In this document: piece by piece, positions 1 through 9,900 of the stretch | Layout: each line of letters opens with the position of its first letter | Position numbering within the stretch: position 1 is the first letter of the stretch | Made by a program: the position numbers and the translations under genes | The notes under the pieces: generated by a model | Told to the model about the DNA's origin: nothing | The model's input: only the letters and a program-made list of their open reading frames with translations | The model's database searches: none | Origin: Devosia sp. SD17-2 | Lineage (GTDB): Bacteria > Pseudomonadota > Alphaproteobacteria > Rhizobiales > Devosiaceae | DNA: 64,000 nt | NCBI RefSeq assembly: GCF_029201565.1 | Contig: NZ_CP104002.1 | Location: forward strand, 2,869,001 to 2,933,000 | Reading direction: 5' to 3'

Positions 1-126
1 AATGGCTGTCAACTGTAGCGAGGGCATGTCCCCGCTCGCCGCCGTCAGCGTCGCCAAAAGCGACCAGAGCAGCACGGCCAAAAAGCCAATAAGGGTTGCG
101 GCGGAACGGGAAAGGGCGCGGGACAT
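1..126 (-). CDS. EamA/DMT-family transporter, N-terminal fragment
   Basis: Reading leftwards from an ATG at 126, 42 codons are open to the window edge. The peptide starts MSRALSRSAATLIGFLAV and continues into one hydrophobic membrane helix ending in LLWSLLATLTA, followed by a short polar turn and LQLTA. This pattern is typical of the first helix of EamA (drug/metabolite transporter superfamily) exporters, including the YddG-like aromatic amino acid exporters. An in-frame TAA lies just upstream, so ATG at 126 is the first possible start. The substrate cannot be told from this fragment; the rest of the gene lies outside the window. Confidence 0.6.
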   Translation of the reverse strand, partial: MSRALSRSAATLIGFLAVLLWSLLATLTAASGDMPSLQLTAI

Positions 127-189
127 CCCGCAGCTTTATGGGCAAAGCCTCTGGCGGGGAAGAGCGAAAGCGCCCCTCCCCGTATATCA

Positions 190-402
190 TCAATATTTGG
201 CTGTAGCGTCGCTGGCCGGAAACGTCTCGTCGACGCTCTCGTCGACTTCGTCCCACTTGCGAGGCGGCTGTTCCTGGGCCTCGCTGCCCGCATCACGAAC
301 CTGCACGGGCGCATCCTTGGGGCCGGGCTTCTTGCCGTCCTGCATGGCCGCGGCTTCATCAGTCTTGCTTGGGGTCTTTGTCATCTTCATCACCTCCGAC
401 AA
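190..402 (-). CDS. Small conserved hydrophilic protein (70 aa)
   Basis: The product is a 70-residue, charged, probably disordered protein with no signal peptide or membrane segment. Its C-terminal part, with the pattern W-D-x-V-D-E-x-x-D-E-T-F-P-A-S-D, matches a widely spread family of small alphaproteobacterial proteins of unknown function whose hallmark is D-E-[ST]-F-P-A-S-D. That recognisable tail on a short ORF is the main reason to call it real. The ATG at 402 is preceded on the minus strand by a purine-rich stretch (GGAGGTGAT), a good ribosome binding site. It is transcribed away from the nucleobase transporter genes on the right. No function is known for the family. Confidence 0.75.
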   Translation of the reverse strand: MSEVMKMTKTPSKTDEAAAMQDGKKPGPKDAPVQVRDAGSEAQEQPPRKWDEVDESVDETFPASDATAKY

Positions 403-474
403 GCAAAACGGCGCACCGCCATCGCGGTTGCACCGTTACGCCTCTTGAAAGGATTTTCCGGGGACCAGGCCCAT

Positions 475-504
475 GGCAGTACGGCGGTTCTGCGCCGACA
501 TGCC
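475..504. promoter_or_regulatory. Hairpin in the leader of the BMP gene
   Basis: GGCA (475-478) pairs with TGCC (501-504) and CGGCG (482-486) with CGCCG (493-497), separated by a symmetric 3/3 internal loop and capped by a 6-base loop. It sits about 100 bases upstream of the transporter operon. A small ORF (473-556, 27 codons, MAVRRFCADMPVNN...) overlaps it and could be a leader peptide, but nothing proves it is translated. No known riboswitch class could be recognised. The rest of the 403-603 gap shows no gene. Confidence 0.3.
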
Positions 505-603
505 GGTGAACAACGCGATGCTCATGCTTGCCAAGCCGCGGGTTCTTGCTCACTAGATGGGCACCTGGAAAATTCGGACTAACTTTTCTACAAACGGGGT
601 GAG

Positions 604-1596
604 ATGATGATGAAACTCGTGTTGGGCCGCCGTGGCTTCGTTTCTGTCATGGCTGCAGGCGTGGCACTGGCCATGTCGGGCACCGCCATCGCGCAGGAAG
701 CGTTGAAGGTCGCCGCAATCTGGACCGTGCCGGTCGAGCAGCAGTGGGCAAGCCGCCTGCACAATGCGCTCGTGGCCGCCGATGCCGCTGGCACCATTGA
801 GTATGTCTATTCCGAGAACATCTCCAACACCGACTACGAGCGCGTGATGCGCGAGTATTCCGAGCAGGGCAACAAGCTGATCATTGGCGAGGCCTTCGGT
901 GTCGAGCAGCCCTCGCGCGCTGTCGCCGAAGAATATCCCGAAATCATGTACCTGATGGGCTCGTCGCTGCCGCCGGTGGAGCCGAACTACGCCACCTTCG
1001 ACAATTTCATCCAGGAGCCGAGCTACCTCACCGGCATGATCGCTGGCCTCAAGACCGAGACCAACCAGATCGGCATGATCGGTGGCTACGCCATTCCGGA
1101 AGTGAACCGCCTGATGAACGCCTTCATGGATGGCGCTCTTGCGGTCAATCCGGACGTAAAGTTCTCGGTGAGCTTCATCAACTCCTGGTACGATCCCCCG
1201 AAGGCCAAGGAATCCGCCTTCGCCATGATCGATGCGGGGGCCGACATTCTCTATGCCGAGCGTTTTGGCGTGTCTGACGCTGCCAAGGAGCGCGGTATCC
1301 TCGCCATCGGCAATGTGATCGACACCGCTGCTGACTATCCGGGCACCATTCTGGCGTCCGCGCTGTGGCACGGTGAGCCGATGATCAACAAGGCGATCGA
1401 AGACGTTGCGGGCGGCACGTTCACCGCGTCCGACTACGGCATCTATGCCTTCATGGGTCACGGTGGCTCGAGCCTCGTCGTCGACGAAGCCCTCGCCGGC
1501 GCAGACGCCGTTGCCGCTGCCAAGGCAAAGGAAGCCGAGATCCTGGCTGGCACGTTCACTGTCGAAATCAACGACAACGAACCCAAGTCCAACTAA
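604..1596 (+). CDS. BMP-family ABC transporter substrate-binding protein
   Basis: This is a periplasmic binding protein of the BMP/PnrA family, the class that binds purine nucleosides or nucleobases. Residues about 5-31 form a signal peptide with a twin-arginine pair (GRRGF) and cleavage near TAIAQ. The mature part opens with LKVAAIWTVPVEQQWASR and has the family's two-lobe alternation (IIGEAFGVEQ, QIGMIGGYA, ADILYAERFGV, YGIYAFMGHGG). Length (330 aa) is normal. Three ATGs lie in a row (604, 607, 610); the last, giving MKLVLGRRGF, fits the GGGGTGAG ribosome site at least as well. The downstream fused ATPase and two permeases complete the transporter; the deaminase after them points to a nucleobase ligand, which is inference. 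Confidence 0.88.
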   Translation: MMMKLVLGRRGFVSVMAAGVALAMSGTAIAQEALKVAAIWTVPVEQQWASRLHNALVAADAAGTIEYVYSENISNTDYERVMREYSEQGNKLIIGEAFGVEQPSRAVAEEYPEIMYLMGSSLPPVEPNYATFDNFIQEPSYLTGMIAGLKTETNQIGMIGGYAIPEVNRLMNAFMDGALAVNPDVKFSVSFINSWYDPPKAKESAFAMIDAGADILYAERFGVSDAAKERGILAIGNVIDTAADYPGTILASALWHGEPMINKAIEDVAGGTFTASDYGIYAFMGHGGSSLVVDEALAGADAVAAAKAKEAEILAGTFTVEINDNEPKSN

Positions 1597-1607
1597 GACG
1601 GACACTC

Positions 1608-1628
1608 GGGAGCCGGACCACGGCTCCC
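1608..1628 (+). terminator. Hairpin between binding-protein gene and ATPase gene
   Basis: A perfect 8-bp stem (GGGAGCCG / CGGCTCCC) with a 5-base loop lies 12 bases after the BMP stop codon. It is followed by a pyrimidine-rich stretch but not a clean T-run. It may act as a partial terminator or mRNA 3' stabiliser that lets the binding protein be made in excess over the membrane parts, as in many ABC operons. The remainder of the gap to 1776 shows no gene. Confidence 0.5.
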
Positions 1629-1776
1629 CTCCTCATTGCTCCTTCCCGCATAGGGGAGGAGCATAATGCTGTTGGGGTGCACGCTATGACCCATGTGGTT
1701 CTGCCCCTATAACGGATTGTCTTGATAGGGTGACTGACGTCGCATCTATCTCCCTTTCGCCAAACGGAAGCGACCG

Positions 1777-3330
1777 ATGACCGACCAGCCATCATCCGCC
1801 CCCCTGCTCTCCCTTGAGCATATCACCAAACGTTTCGGCCCCTTGGTCGCCAATGACGACATCTCCCTCACCCTGCACACGGGCGAGATCCTGGCTTTGC
1901 TGGGGGAGAATGGCGCGGGCAAGACCACGCTGATGAACATCCTCTTCGGCCATTATGTGCAGGACGAGGGACAGGTGCGCGTGGCGGTTAATGGCGAGAT
2001 GGTCACCTTGCCCAGCGGCTCGCCCGGTGCAGCGCTCAATGCCGGCGTCGGCATGGTGCACCAGCATTTCACCTTGGCGGAGAACCTCTCGGGCCTCGCC
2101 AATATTCGTCTCGGCACGGAGAAGCTCCTGTCCTTCGGCCGCGCCTCGGCAGCGCGCAGCAAGGTCGAAAAGATCATCGCCGAGAGCGGCCTTGATGTTG
2201 ATCTCGACTGCCGCGTGGCCGATCTCACCGTGGGCGAGAAGCAGCGCATCGAAATTCTCAAAGCGCTCTATCGCGATGCGCGGGTGCTCATTCTCGACGA
2301 ACCGACGGCAGTGCTGACGCCGCAGGAGGCGGATGGCCTCTTCACCGTGCTACGCAGGCTGGCCGCCAATGGGCTCGGCGTTATTTTCATCTCCCACAAG
2401 CTGGGGGAAGTGCTGGCTATTTCCAACCGCATCCTCGTGCTGCGTGGCGGCAAGAAGGCGGGCGAATTGGACGCCGCCAAAGCCGACCGCCGCGCCATTG
2501 CCGATCTCATGGTCGGCAAGGCCGTTGCCGAGATCAAGCGCACACCCGCCACGCCGGGCGAGGCGCTTGTGCACTTTGAGGGCGTCGGCCTGCGCGAAGG
2601 TGCCGGCAAGCAGGCCCTCACCGATGTCAATTTCGTCCTGCGCCGGGGCGAGATCGTCGGCCTCGCCGGGGTTTCGGGCAATGGACAATCGGGAATCGCA
2701 GCGCTGATTTCCGGCCTCGCCGTGCCCACCGAAGGCGCGCTGAAGCTTTATGGCGAACCCGTGCACACCGCCGATCCGCGCGCGCTCGTCGCAGCCGGCG
2801 TGGCCCGCATGCCCGAAGATCGCCAGCATGACGGCGTGGTCGGCACGATGAGTGTTGCGGACAATATTGCCATTGAGGATGTGCGAAGCCCCGAATTTTC
2901 TCGGGCCGGCTGGCTCAACCGCGACGCCATGCGCGCCCGCGCCGAAAGCGCCATCGCCGCCTATGACGTGCGCTGCCCCGGTCCGGAAGCCGAGGCACGG
3001 CTCCTTTCCGGTGGTAATGTGCAAAAGCTCATTCTGGCGCGGGTGCTCGAACGCGAACCGAAGGTGATCCTCGCCAATCAGCCGACGCGCGGCCTCGATG
3101 TCGGAGCGCAGGCCGAAGTGCACCGCCGCATCATCGCCGCCCGCGATCGTGGCGCGGCCGTCCTCGTCATTTCCGAAGACCTCGACGAGCTCTTTGCGCT
3201 CGCCGACCGGTTCCTCGTCGTGCACGCCGGCATGGTCACCGATGCCGGCCCATCGGAAAACCTCGACCGTGGCACGATCGGCCTGTTGATGGCCGGACAG
3301 CATGTTCAGACTGCAGGGGTTGCATCATGA
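1777..3330 (+). CDS. Nucleobase/nucleoside ABC transporter, fused double ATPase
   Basis: A 517-residue protein with two ABC domains in tandem, the sugar/nucleoside importer type (RbsA/YufO-like). Domain 1 has Walker A GENGAGKTT (about residue 47), a Q-loop in GMVHQHF, signature LTVGEKQRIEI and Walker B VLILDEPTAVL. Domain 2 keeps LLSGGNVQKLILARVL and VILANQPTRGLD, but its Walker A is degenerate (GVSGNGQSG), which is normal in this family. It would energise uptake through the two permeases downstream. Its stop overlaps the next start as ATGA (3327-3330), indicating translational coupling. Family length and order match BMP-type systems, which supports a purine or pyrimidine substrate. Confidence 0.9.
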   Translation: MTDQPSSAPLLSLEHITKRFGPLVANDDISLTLHTGEILALLGENGAGKTTLMNILFGHYVQDEGQVRVAVNGEMVTLPSGSPGAALNAGVGMVHQHFTLAENLSGLANIRLGTEKLLSFGRASAARSKVEKIIAESGLDVDLDCRVADLTVGEKQRIEILKALYRDARVLILDEPTAVLTPQEADGLFTVLRRLAANGLGVIFISHKLGEVLAISNRILVLRGGKKAGELDAAKADRRAIADLMVGKAVAEIKRTPATPGEALVHFEGVGLREGAGKQALTDVNFVLRRGEIVGLAGVSGNGQSGIAALISGLAVPTEGALKLYGEPVHTADPRALVAAGVARMPEDRQHDGVVGTMSVADNIAIEDVRSPEFSRAGWLNRDAMRARAESAIAAYDVRCPGPEAEARLLSGGNVQKLILARVLEREPKVILANQPTRGLDVGAQAEVHRRIIAARDRGAAVLVISEDLDELFALADRFLVVHAGMVTDAGPSENLDRGTIGLLMAGQHVQTAGVAS

Positions 3331-4400
3331 GTTTTCGTCTCGAACCCCGAACCGACGCCAGTATCGGCCTCAAGCTGGCCGTATCGCTTGGCGCTGGTAT
3401 CGTCGCGCTGCTGCTGGTCGCGATTCCCGTGCTCTTCGCCGGCGGCTCGCCGCTCACCGCTTATGGATTGATGATCCAGGGGGCCTTCGGCTCCACCTTT
3501 GCGCTGAGCGAGACGCTCAACCGCGCCACCCCGCTCATTCTGACCGGCCTTGCCGCCGCGGTCGCCTTCCGCGCCAAGCTCTGGAATATCGGCGCCGAGG
3601 GCCAGCTTTATATCGGTGCGCTCGCCGCCGTTCTGGTGGGCAGCAGCATGGTGCAGATGCCACCCGCAATCGCCATTCCGGCTGTGATGATCGCTGGCTT
3701 CGTCGCAGGCGGGTTAATGATGGTGGTCCCCACCATCTTCAAGCAGAAGTTTGGCGCGGACGAGGTGGTCATCACCCTGCTGCTCAACTTCATCATCATC
3801 CTCTTCATCCAGATGCTGATCGAAGGCCCGATCAAGGACCCGCTGGCCATGGGCTGGCCGCAATCGGTGCCGATCGCCGCCGAAGCCAAGCTGCCAAAAC
3901 TCCTGCCGCGCCTGCGCATGCATTGGGGCCTGATCGTGGGCGTTGTCGCCGCGATCGCACTCTGGATCGTTGTGCGCAAGACAGTGCTCGGGTTTGAAAT
4001 CCGCGCCGTGGGCGAGAACAAGGCGGCGGCCCGTTTTGCCGGTATCCCGGTCAATGCCACCATGCTCAAGGTGGCGCTGATCTCCGGCGGCCTCGCGGGT
4101 CTTGCCGGTGTCAGCGAAGTGGCAGGCGTAAAGGGCTATCTCTCGGCTGATCTGTCGCCGGGCTTTGGCTATTCGGGCATTGTCGTGGCCATGCTCGCGG
4201 GGCTTTCGCCCATCGGAACGGTCATTGCCGCCGTGTTCGTGGCGGCTGTGTTCGTCGGCGCCGACTCCATGAGCCGCGCCACAGGCATTTCCAACTATAT
4301 TGCGGACCTTGTGGTGGCCCTGTCGCTGCTCTGCGTGCTGGTCGGCAGCTTCTTCCTGCGCTTCCGCCTGCGCTACGAAAACAAGAGCGTGGAGGCCTGA
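3327..4400 (+). CDS. Nucleobase/nucleoside ABC transporter permease 1
   Basis: This inner-membrane permease has about ten hydrophobic segments and belongs to the BPD_transp_2 (branched-chain/ribose/nucleoside) family, YufP-like. Residue landmarks include GLAAAVAFRAKLWNIGAEGQ, characteristic of the BMP-type transporters, and GFEIRAVGENKAAARFAGI, the cytoplasmic loop that contacts the ATPase. The 357 aa length is normal. It overlaps the ATPase gene by four bases and is followed two bases later by the second permease, so all three are one transcript. It forms a heterodimeric channel with the 4403-5350 product. Confidence 0.9.
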   Translation: MSFRLEPRTDASIGLKLAVSLGAGIVALLLVAIPVLFAGGSPLTAYGLMIQGAFGSTFALSETLNRATPLILTGLAAAVAFRAKLWNIGAEGQLYIGALAAVLVGSSMVQMPPAIAIPAVMIAGFVAGGLMMVVPTIFKQKFGADEVVITLLLNFIIILFIQMLIEGPIKDPLAMGWPQSVPIAAEAKLPKLLPRLRMHWGLIVGVVAAIALWIVVRKTVLGFEIRAVGENKAAARFAGIPVNATMLKVALISGGLAGLAGVSEVAGVKGYLSADLSPGFGYSGIVVAMLAGLSPIGTVIAAVFVAAVFVGADSMSRATGISNYIADLVVALSLLCVLVGSFFLRFRLRYENKSVEA

Positions 4401-4402
4401 GC

Positions 4403-5350
4403 ATGGACGTCCTGTTTGAAATCCTCGGCTCCGCGAATTTCTGGGCCGCCTCCCTGCGCATCGCCACCCCGCTGATTTTCGGTGTGCTCGGCGCCCTGCT
4501 CTGCGAACGGGCTGGCGTGCTGAACCTTGGCATTGAGGGCATTTTCGTCGCCGGGGCGATGGCGGGGTGGCTCGCGGTCTATCTTGGCCTTGGCCTCTGG
4601 GGCGGTGTGCTCGTCGCGGCCTGCGCCGGTGCCTTCTTCGGGCTCATCCACGCCATCCTGACGGTGGTTCTGGGGCTCTCCCAGCACGTCTCGGGCATCG
4701 GCATTACCCTGCTCGCGACCAGCGCCAGCTATTTCACCTATCGCACCGCCCTGCCCGACGTCTCTACGCCGCCGCGCATCGCCGCCTTCCAGCCGCTCAA
4801 TATTCCGGGCCTGTCGGATCTGCCGTTCATCGGACCGGCACTGTTCCAGCAGACGCCGCTGACCTTCCTGGCTCTGGCCTTCGTGGTGCTCATCGCCATT
4901 GTGCTCTATCGCACCCCGCTGGGCCTTGCCATTCGCGCCGTGGGCGACAATCCGGCCTCGGTCGAGGCGCAAGGGCTCTCCGTCCGCGGCCTCCGCATCG
5001 GCGCTGTGGTCGCCGGTTCGGCGCTGATGGCGCTGGGCGGCGCGTTCCTCACCATGTCCGCGTTCGACGCATTCTTCTTCGGCATGGTCAACGGCCGCGG
5101 CTGGATCTGTATCGCGCTTGTTGTTTTCGCCTCCTGGCAGCCCGGCAAGGCCCTGCTCGGCGCGCTCCTCTTCGGCGCCTTCGACGCCTTCCAGATCCGC
5201 CTCCAGGCGCAGATCGGCCAGGTTGTGCCGGGCCAGATCTTCCTCATGCTGCCCTATCTTTTGTCCATCGTCGCCCTGATCCTTGTGGCGCGGCGGGCAG
5301 ACTACCCGCGCGCCCTGCTCCAGCCCTGGACCAAGGGACAGCGCCACTAA
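4403..5350 (+). CDS. Nucleobase/nucleoside ABC transporter permease 2
   Basis: The second membrane subunit (315 aa, YufQ-like, BPD_transp_2). It carries the paired landmarks of this subunit: TPLIFGVLGALLCERAGVLN and LGIEGIF near the N-terminus, and LGLAIRAVGDNPASVEAQG as the ATPase-contact loop. About eight membrane helices are visible. The ATG lies directly after the previous TGA, so the genes are coupled. Together with the first permease and the fused ATPase it makes the transport unit fed by the BMP protein at 604-1596. Confidence 0.9.
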   Translation: MDVLFEILGSANFWAASLRIATPLIFGVLGALLCERAGVLNLGIEGIFVAGAMAGWLAVYLGLGLWGGVLVAACAGAFFGLIHAILTVVLGLSQHVSGIGITLLATSASYFTYRTALPDVSTPPRIAAFQPLNIPGLSDLPFIGPALFQQTPLTFLALAFVVLIAIVLYRTPLGLAIRAVGDNPASVEAQGLSVRGLRIGAVVAGSALMALGGAFLTMSAFDAFFFGMVNGRGWICIALVVFASWQPGKALLGALLFGAFDAFQIRLQAQIGQVVPGQIFLMLPYLLSIVALILVARRADYPRALLQPWTKGQRH

Positions 5351-5477
5351 GACTGGTTCCGGCACAAGCTGGACACACTAAATTTCGTCACCACCGGGCC
5401 CGTCCCGGTGGCCCCTTCGGCCATCTGCCGGAGTGTTCGGACAAACCGGACGCTGACGACCAACAAGACGACTGGAA

Positions 5478-6770
5478 ATGCCAATGTTCGATCTGAAAAT
5501 CACCAATGCCAATTTGCCCGATGGCCGAAACGGCGTGGACATCGGCGTCCGCGACGGGCGCATTGCGGCCATCGAACCCAATCTAGCCGGTGACGCCGGC
5601 GAGACCATCGACGCTGGCGGCCAGCTGGTCGCGCCGCCCTTCGTCGATGTGCACTTCCACATGGATGCGACGCTTTCGCTCGGCCTGCCGCGCCACAATG
5701 AGAGCGGCCTGCTGCTCGACGGCATCAAGATCTGGGGCGAGCTCAAGCCGCTTCTTACTCAGGAAGCGGTCGTTGAGCGCGCCCTCGCCTATTGCGATCT
5801 GGCCGTGTCGCAGGGTCTCCTCGCCATCCGCACCCATGTCGACATCTGCGATGATCGCCTGCTGGGCGTCGAGGCCCTGCTTGAGGTCAAGAAGCGCGTT
5901 GCGCCCTATATCGACCTGCAGCTCGTCGCCTTCCCGCAGGACGGCTACTACCGCTATCCCGGCGCAGTCGAACTGCTCGACCGTGCGCTCGACATGGGCG
6001 TCGAGGTCGTCGGCGGCATTCCGCATTTCGAGCGCACCATGGCCGATGGCGCCTCGAGCCTCAAGGCACTGCTCGAAATCGCCGCGGATCGCGGTTTACT
6101 CGTCGACATCCATTGCGACGAGACCGACGACCCGATGAGCCGCCACATCGAGGCGCTGGCCTATGAAACCCAGCGTCTGGGGCTCGGCGGGCGCGTCAAC
6201 GCCTCCCACCTGACCTCCATGCACTCCATGGACAATTACTACGTCTCAAAGCTCCTGCCACTCATGGTCGAGGCTGGCGTCAGCGCCACCGCCAATCCGC
6301 TGATCAACATTGTCATCCAGGGCCGTCACGACAGCTATCCCAAGCGCCGGGGCATGACGCGCATCCCCGAGATGCTGAACTATGGCATCGACTGCGCCTT
6401 TGGCCATGACTGCGTCATGGACCCCTGGTATTCGCTCGGCCAGGGCGACATGCTGGAAGTGGCCTTCATGGGCCTGCACGTCGCGCAGATGACCAGCCGC
6501 GAAGCCATGCGCAAGTGCTTTGACCTCGTCACCAAGGGCCCGGCCAAGATCATGCATCTTGAGGGCTATGGTGTGGACGTTGGCTGCAAGGCCGACATGG
6601 TGCTGCTGCAGGCCAAGGACACTATCGACGCCCTCCGCCTAAAGCCGACGCGCCTGGCTGTCATCAAGGGTGGCAAGGTGATCTCTCGCACGCCCGCTCG
6701 CCAGAGCGCGCTGAGCCTTGATGGCCGCCCTGGCCTGATCGACCCGGCCCGCGTCGGGCCGCAGTGGTAA
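5478..6770 (+). CDS. CodA-like amidohydrolase (cytosine deaminase family)
   Basis: A 430-residue metal-dependent hydrolase of the CodA branch of the amidohydrolase superfamily, which deaminates cytosine and related rings in pyrimidine salvage. Metal and active-site motifs are present in order: VDVHFHMDAT (near residue 58), HCDETDDPMS (near 213), and FGHDCVMDPWYSLGQ (near 308), aligning well with E. coli CodA. One notable change is GHDC where E. coli has GHDD; that second Asp contacts the substrate ring. So the exact substrate (cytosine, 5-methylcytosine, isoguanine, creatinine or other) is open. Two ATGs are possible, 5478 and 5484. It follows the nucleobase transporter by 127 bases and likely acts on what it imports. 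Confidence 0.85.
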   Translation: MPMFDLKITNANLPDGRNGVDIGVRDGRIAAIEPNLAGDAGETIDAGGQLVAPPFVDVHFHMDATLSLGLPRHNESGLLLDGIKIWGELKPLLTQEAVVERALAYCDLAVSQGLLAIRTHVDICDDRLLGVEALLEVKKRVAPYIDLQLVAFPQDGYYRYPGAVELLDRALDMGVEVVGGIPHFERTMADGASSLKALLEIAADRGLLVDIHCDETDDPMSRHIEALAYETQRLGLGGRVNASHLTSMHSMDNYYVSKLLPLMVEAGVSATANPLINIVIQGRHDSYPKRRGMTRIPEMLNYGIDCAFGHDCVMDPWYSLGQGDMLEVAFMGLHVAQMTSREAMRKCFDLVTKGPAKIMHLEGYGVDVGCKADMVLLQAKDTIDALRLKPTRLAVIKGGKVISRTPARQSALSLDGRPGLIDPARVGPQW

Positions 6771-6810
6771 GACTGGCAAATTTAGGGGGTGGTCCATTCC
6801 TGATGGAGCA

Positions 6811-6920
6811 CCCCCACCTAACCTCCCCCTCTTAGGGGGACGGACCCATCGAGTAGGTGGAGAGGTCTAGGTGCCACCGGCGGATTCCTCCCTCGTCTTC
6901 AGGGGGAGGTTAGGCGGGGT
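6811..6920. repeat. Intergenic inverted repeat, GGGGGAGGT type
   Basis: CCTAACCTCCCCCT at 6817-6830 is the exact reverse complement of AGGGGGAGGTTAGG at 6901-6914. The element of about 110 bases has C-rich outer ends and lies between two convergent operons. A closely similar element lies at 25241-25346. It fits the short palindromic intergenic elements (RIME/REP-like) common in Hyphomicrobiales. Confidence 0.7.
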
Positions 6921-6945
6921 CATCACACACCCCACCATCAGAAAA

Positions 6946-6979
6946 CAGAAAAGGCGGGGATCACTCCCCGCCTTTTCTG
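6946..6979 (-). terminator. Strong bidirectional terminator after the RND operon
   Basis: Perfect 15-bp arms (6946-6960 and 6965-6979) with loop TCAC; the GC core GGCGGGGA is flanked by AAAA/TTTT. It lies six bases from the pump gene stop codon and can serve both convergent operons. Confidence 0.85.
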
Positions 6980-6984
6980 CATTC

Positions 6985-9900
6985 TCAGGCCTTCTGCTCG
7001 ACGAGCACTTCGTGCTCATCGTCATGTGGCGCCTTGGGCGTGAAGCGCCCGATGAAGCGGCTGAAGCTGTCGATATAGGTCAGCAGCACCGGCACCACGA
7101 GGAGCGTCAACGCGGTCGAGGAGATCAGGCCCCCGATCACTGCGTGGGCCATTGGCGCGTTCTGCCCGCTGCCTTCATGCAGGCTGAGTGCCAGCGGCAG
7201 CATGCCGAAGATCATGGCGAGGGTCGTCATGATGATGGGACGGAAACGGGTGACACCCGCTTCCACCAGCGCTTCATAGAGGTTCATGCCGCCCCTGACG
7301 TGCTGGTTGGCATTGTCGACGAGCAGGATGGCGTTCTTCACCACCAGACCCATCAACATGATGAAGCCAATGGCCGAGAACATGTTGAGCGTCGACCCAC
7401 CCACAAGCAGGCCCACCATCACGCCGATCAGGGCCAGCGGCAGCGAGCCCATGATGGCCAGAGGCTGCAAGAAGCTGCCGAACTGGGATGCCAGCACGAG
7501 GTAGATGAAGATCACCGCCAGCAGCAGGGCCGAGCCCACCGAACCCATGGTGTCAGCGATCTGCTCGGCTTCACCGCCGAAACCGCTGCGATACCCAACA
7601 GGGAAGTCGATGCGGGCAATGGCTTCCTGCAACTGCGGGATGACCGTGCCCAGCTCGACCCCTTCAAGGTTGGCCGTGATGGTCACGCCACGCTGCAGGT
7701 CCTGGCGGTTGATCGTGGCCGGACCGTTGCTCTCGACGACTTCGGCAATTTGACCGAGCGTGATCATGTCCTGCGTACCGGTACCGGTCTGGGCGATCGG
7801 CAGGTTGCCGATGGCTTCGATATCGTTGCGCAGGCTTTCCGGCAGACGCACGACGACCTTGTAGACCTGACCATTGGGGGCAACCCAATCGGACACGTCC
7901 TCACCCGAGATCAGCGGGCTCAGGGTGGCCGCGATCTGCCCCAGAGACACGCCGAGGCTGTCCGCCAGTTCGCGGTTGATCTGGATACCGACAACAGGCT
8001 GCGCTTCGTCGAGCGATGACGAAATATCGATCAGTCCGTTGATGTTGCGGAGGTCCGCCATCAGGCCATCGGCCAGATTCTCCAGAACTTCGAAGCTGTC
8101 GCCATAGAGCGTCACTGAAACCGGCGCGGTGCTCGGGCCCATCATCGAGGCCACGGCGACCTCGAACTTGCTGCCCGGGATCGCCTGGAGGTCACGACGC
8201 ACTTTCGGCATGAAATCAGCAACGCTGATATCACGTTCTGCCTGGCCGACCAGCGTCACCGTCATGGTGCCAACATTGGCGCCGTCCGCGGACATGCCAC
8301 CGGCGATGGTGGAATAGGTGCGTTCGACTTCCGGATATTGACGCACGATCAGTTCGGCCTGGCGCAACTTGCTTTCCGTGTACTCCTTGGACGAGCCCGA
8401 GGGTGTTTCTACCTTCACGGTGAAAATGCCGTTGTCGGTCGCCGGCACAAATTCGACGCCAACGCGCGGGAACAGGGCCAGCGCGCCAACCATCGAGAGC
8501 AGAGCGATCAGCAGCACCGTCTTGCGGAACTTCAGACCCCAGCGGATGAGGTGGCGATAGCCTTCGGTGACCCATTCGAAGAAGCGGTCGAACTGCTGGA
8601 TCAGCCGCCCGATCGGGCCGCGCTTTGCGTTGGGGTTGGACGCCGGATCGTACCAGACGCTCGACATCATGGGGTCGAGGGTGAAGGCCACGAAGAGGGA
8701 GATCAACACTGCAACCGAGACGGTGACGCCGAACTGCAGGAAGAACTTGCCCATGATGCCGTCCATGAAGGCAACCGGCAGGAACACGGCAACGATGGAG
8801 AGCGTGGTGGCTAGAACCGCCAGCCCGATTTCATTGGTGCCGTCAAAAGCCGCCTGACGGTGGGACTTGCCCATGTGCAGGTGGCGGGTGATGTTTTCAC
8901 GCACCACGATGGCGTCGTCGATGAGGATACCCACGGCCAGCGACAGGGCCAGCAGGGTCATGGTGTTGAGCGAGAACCCAAGGAAGCTGAGCGCCACCAT
9001 GGTGCCGATGATCGAAATCGGCAGGGTCAGGCCCGTGATGATGGTCGAGCGCCAGGAATTGAGGAACAGGAACACGATGACAACCGCGAGCACGGCGCCT
9101 TCGATGAGCATGTTCTGCACGGCGTGGAACGAGTCCTCGACGGGCTTGGCGTTGTCGACCACGACTTCGATATTGACCTGACCGGCCGGAAGTTCGGTCC
9201 GCAGCAGACGATCGATGGTCTGGCGAATTTCCTTGGCCACGCCAACGGTATTGGCGCCCTGGGTCTTGAGGATATTGATGGCCAGGGCCGGTTCGCCATT
9301 GAGGATGGCGAGAGACTCGGTTTCGCCCGTACCGTCCTCGATGGTGGCGACATCGCGCAGCGTGACCGGCTGGCCACCCTGGTTGCCCACAGTGATGTCG
9401 TAATAGTCCTGCTGATCCTCGATGCGTCCGAGAACCTGGATCGAGCGCACGATGCTGTTCTCGGTGATCGCGCCGGCGGCAAGGTCCTTGTTGGAGGCCT
9501 TGAGCGCGTTGATCACAGCGGCAGGGCTGATGTTGTAGGCGTTGAGCAGATCAGGATCGATCTGGATGTTGAGCTGGCGCGGCGTGCCACCCACAACGGT
9601 CGCCGAGCCGACGCCATTGATATTGGAGAGGCGCTTGACGATGATTTCCTCGGTCAGCGCTGTCAGGTCGCGTGCGGACAGCGTGTCCGAGCTCACGGCC
9701 AGCGACAGCACGGGCAGCGCCGACGGGTCAAAGCGCAGCACCTGCGGGTCCATCGCTGCGGCCGGGAAATTCGCCTTGATCGGGTCGATCTTGTCGCGAA
9801 CGTCTTGGGCCTTCTGCTGCGAGTTCGCCTCGAGGTCGAACATCATGATGACCATGGCGCGGCCAGGCTGGGCGATCGACTGAACCGTATCGAGACCGGC

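Noticed and set aside
6871..8019. A 382-codon open frame opposite the RND pump end
   Set aside because: Antisense to the pump and overlapping its terminator; composition only.
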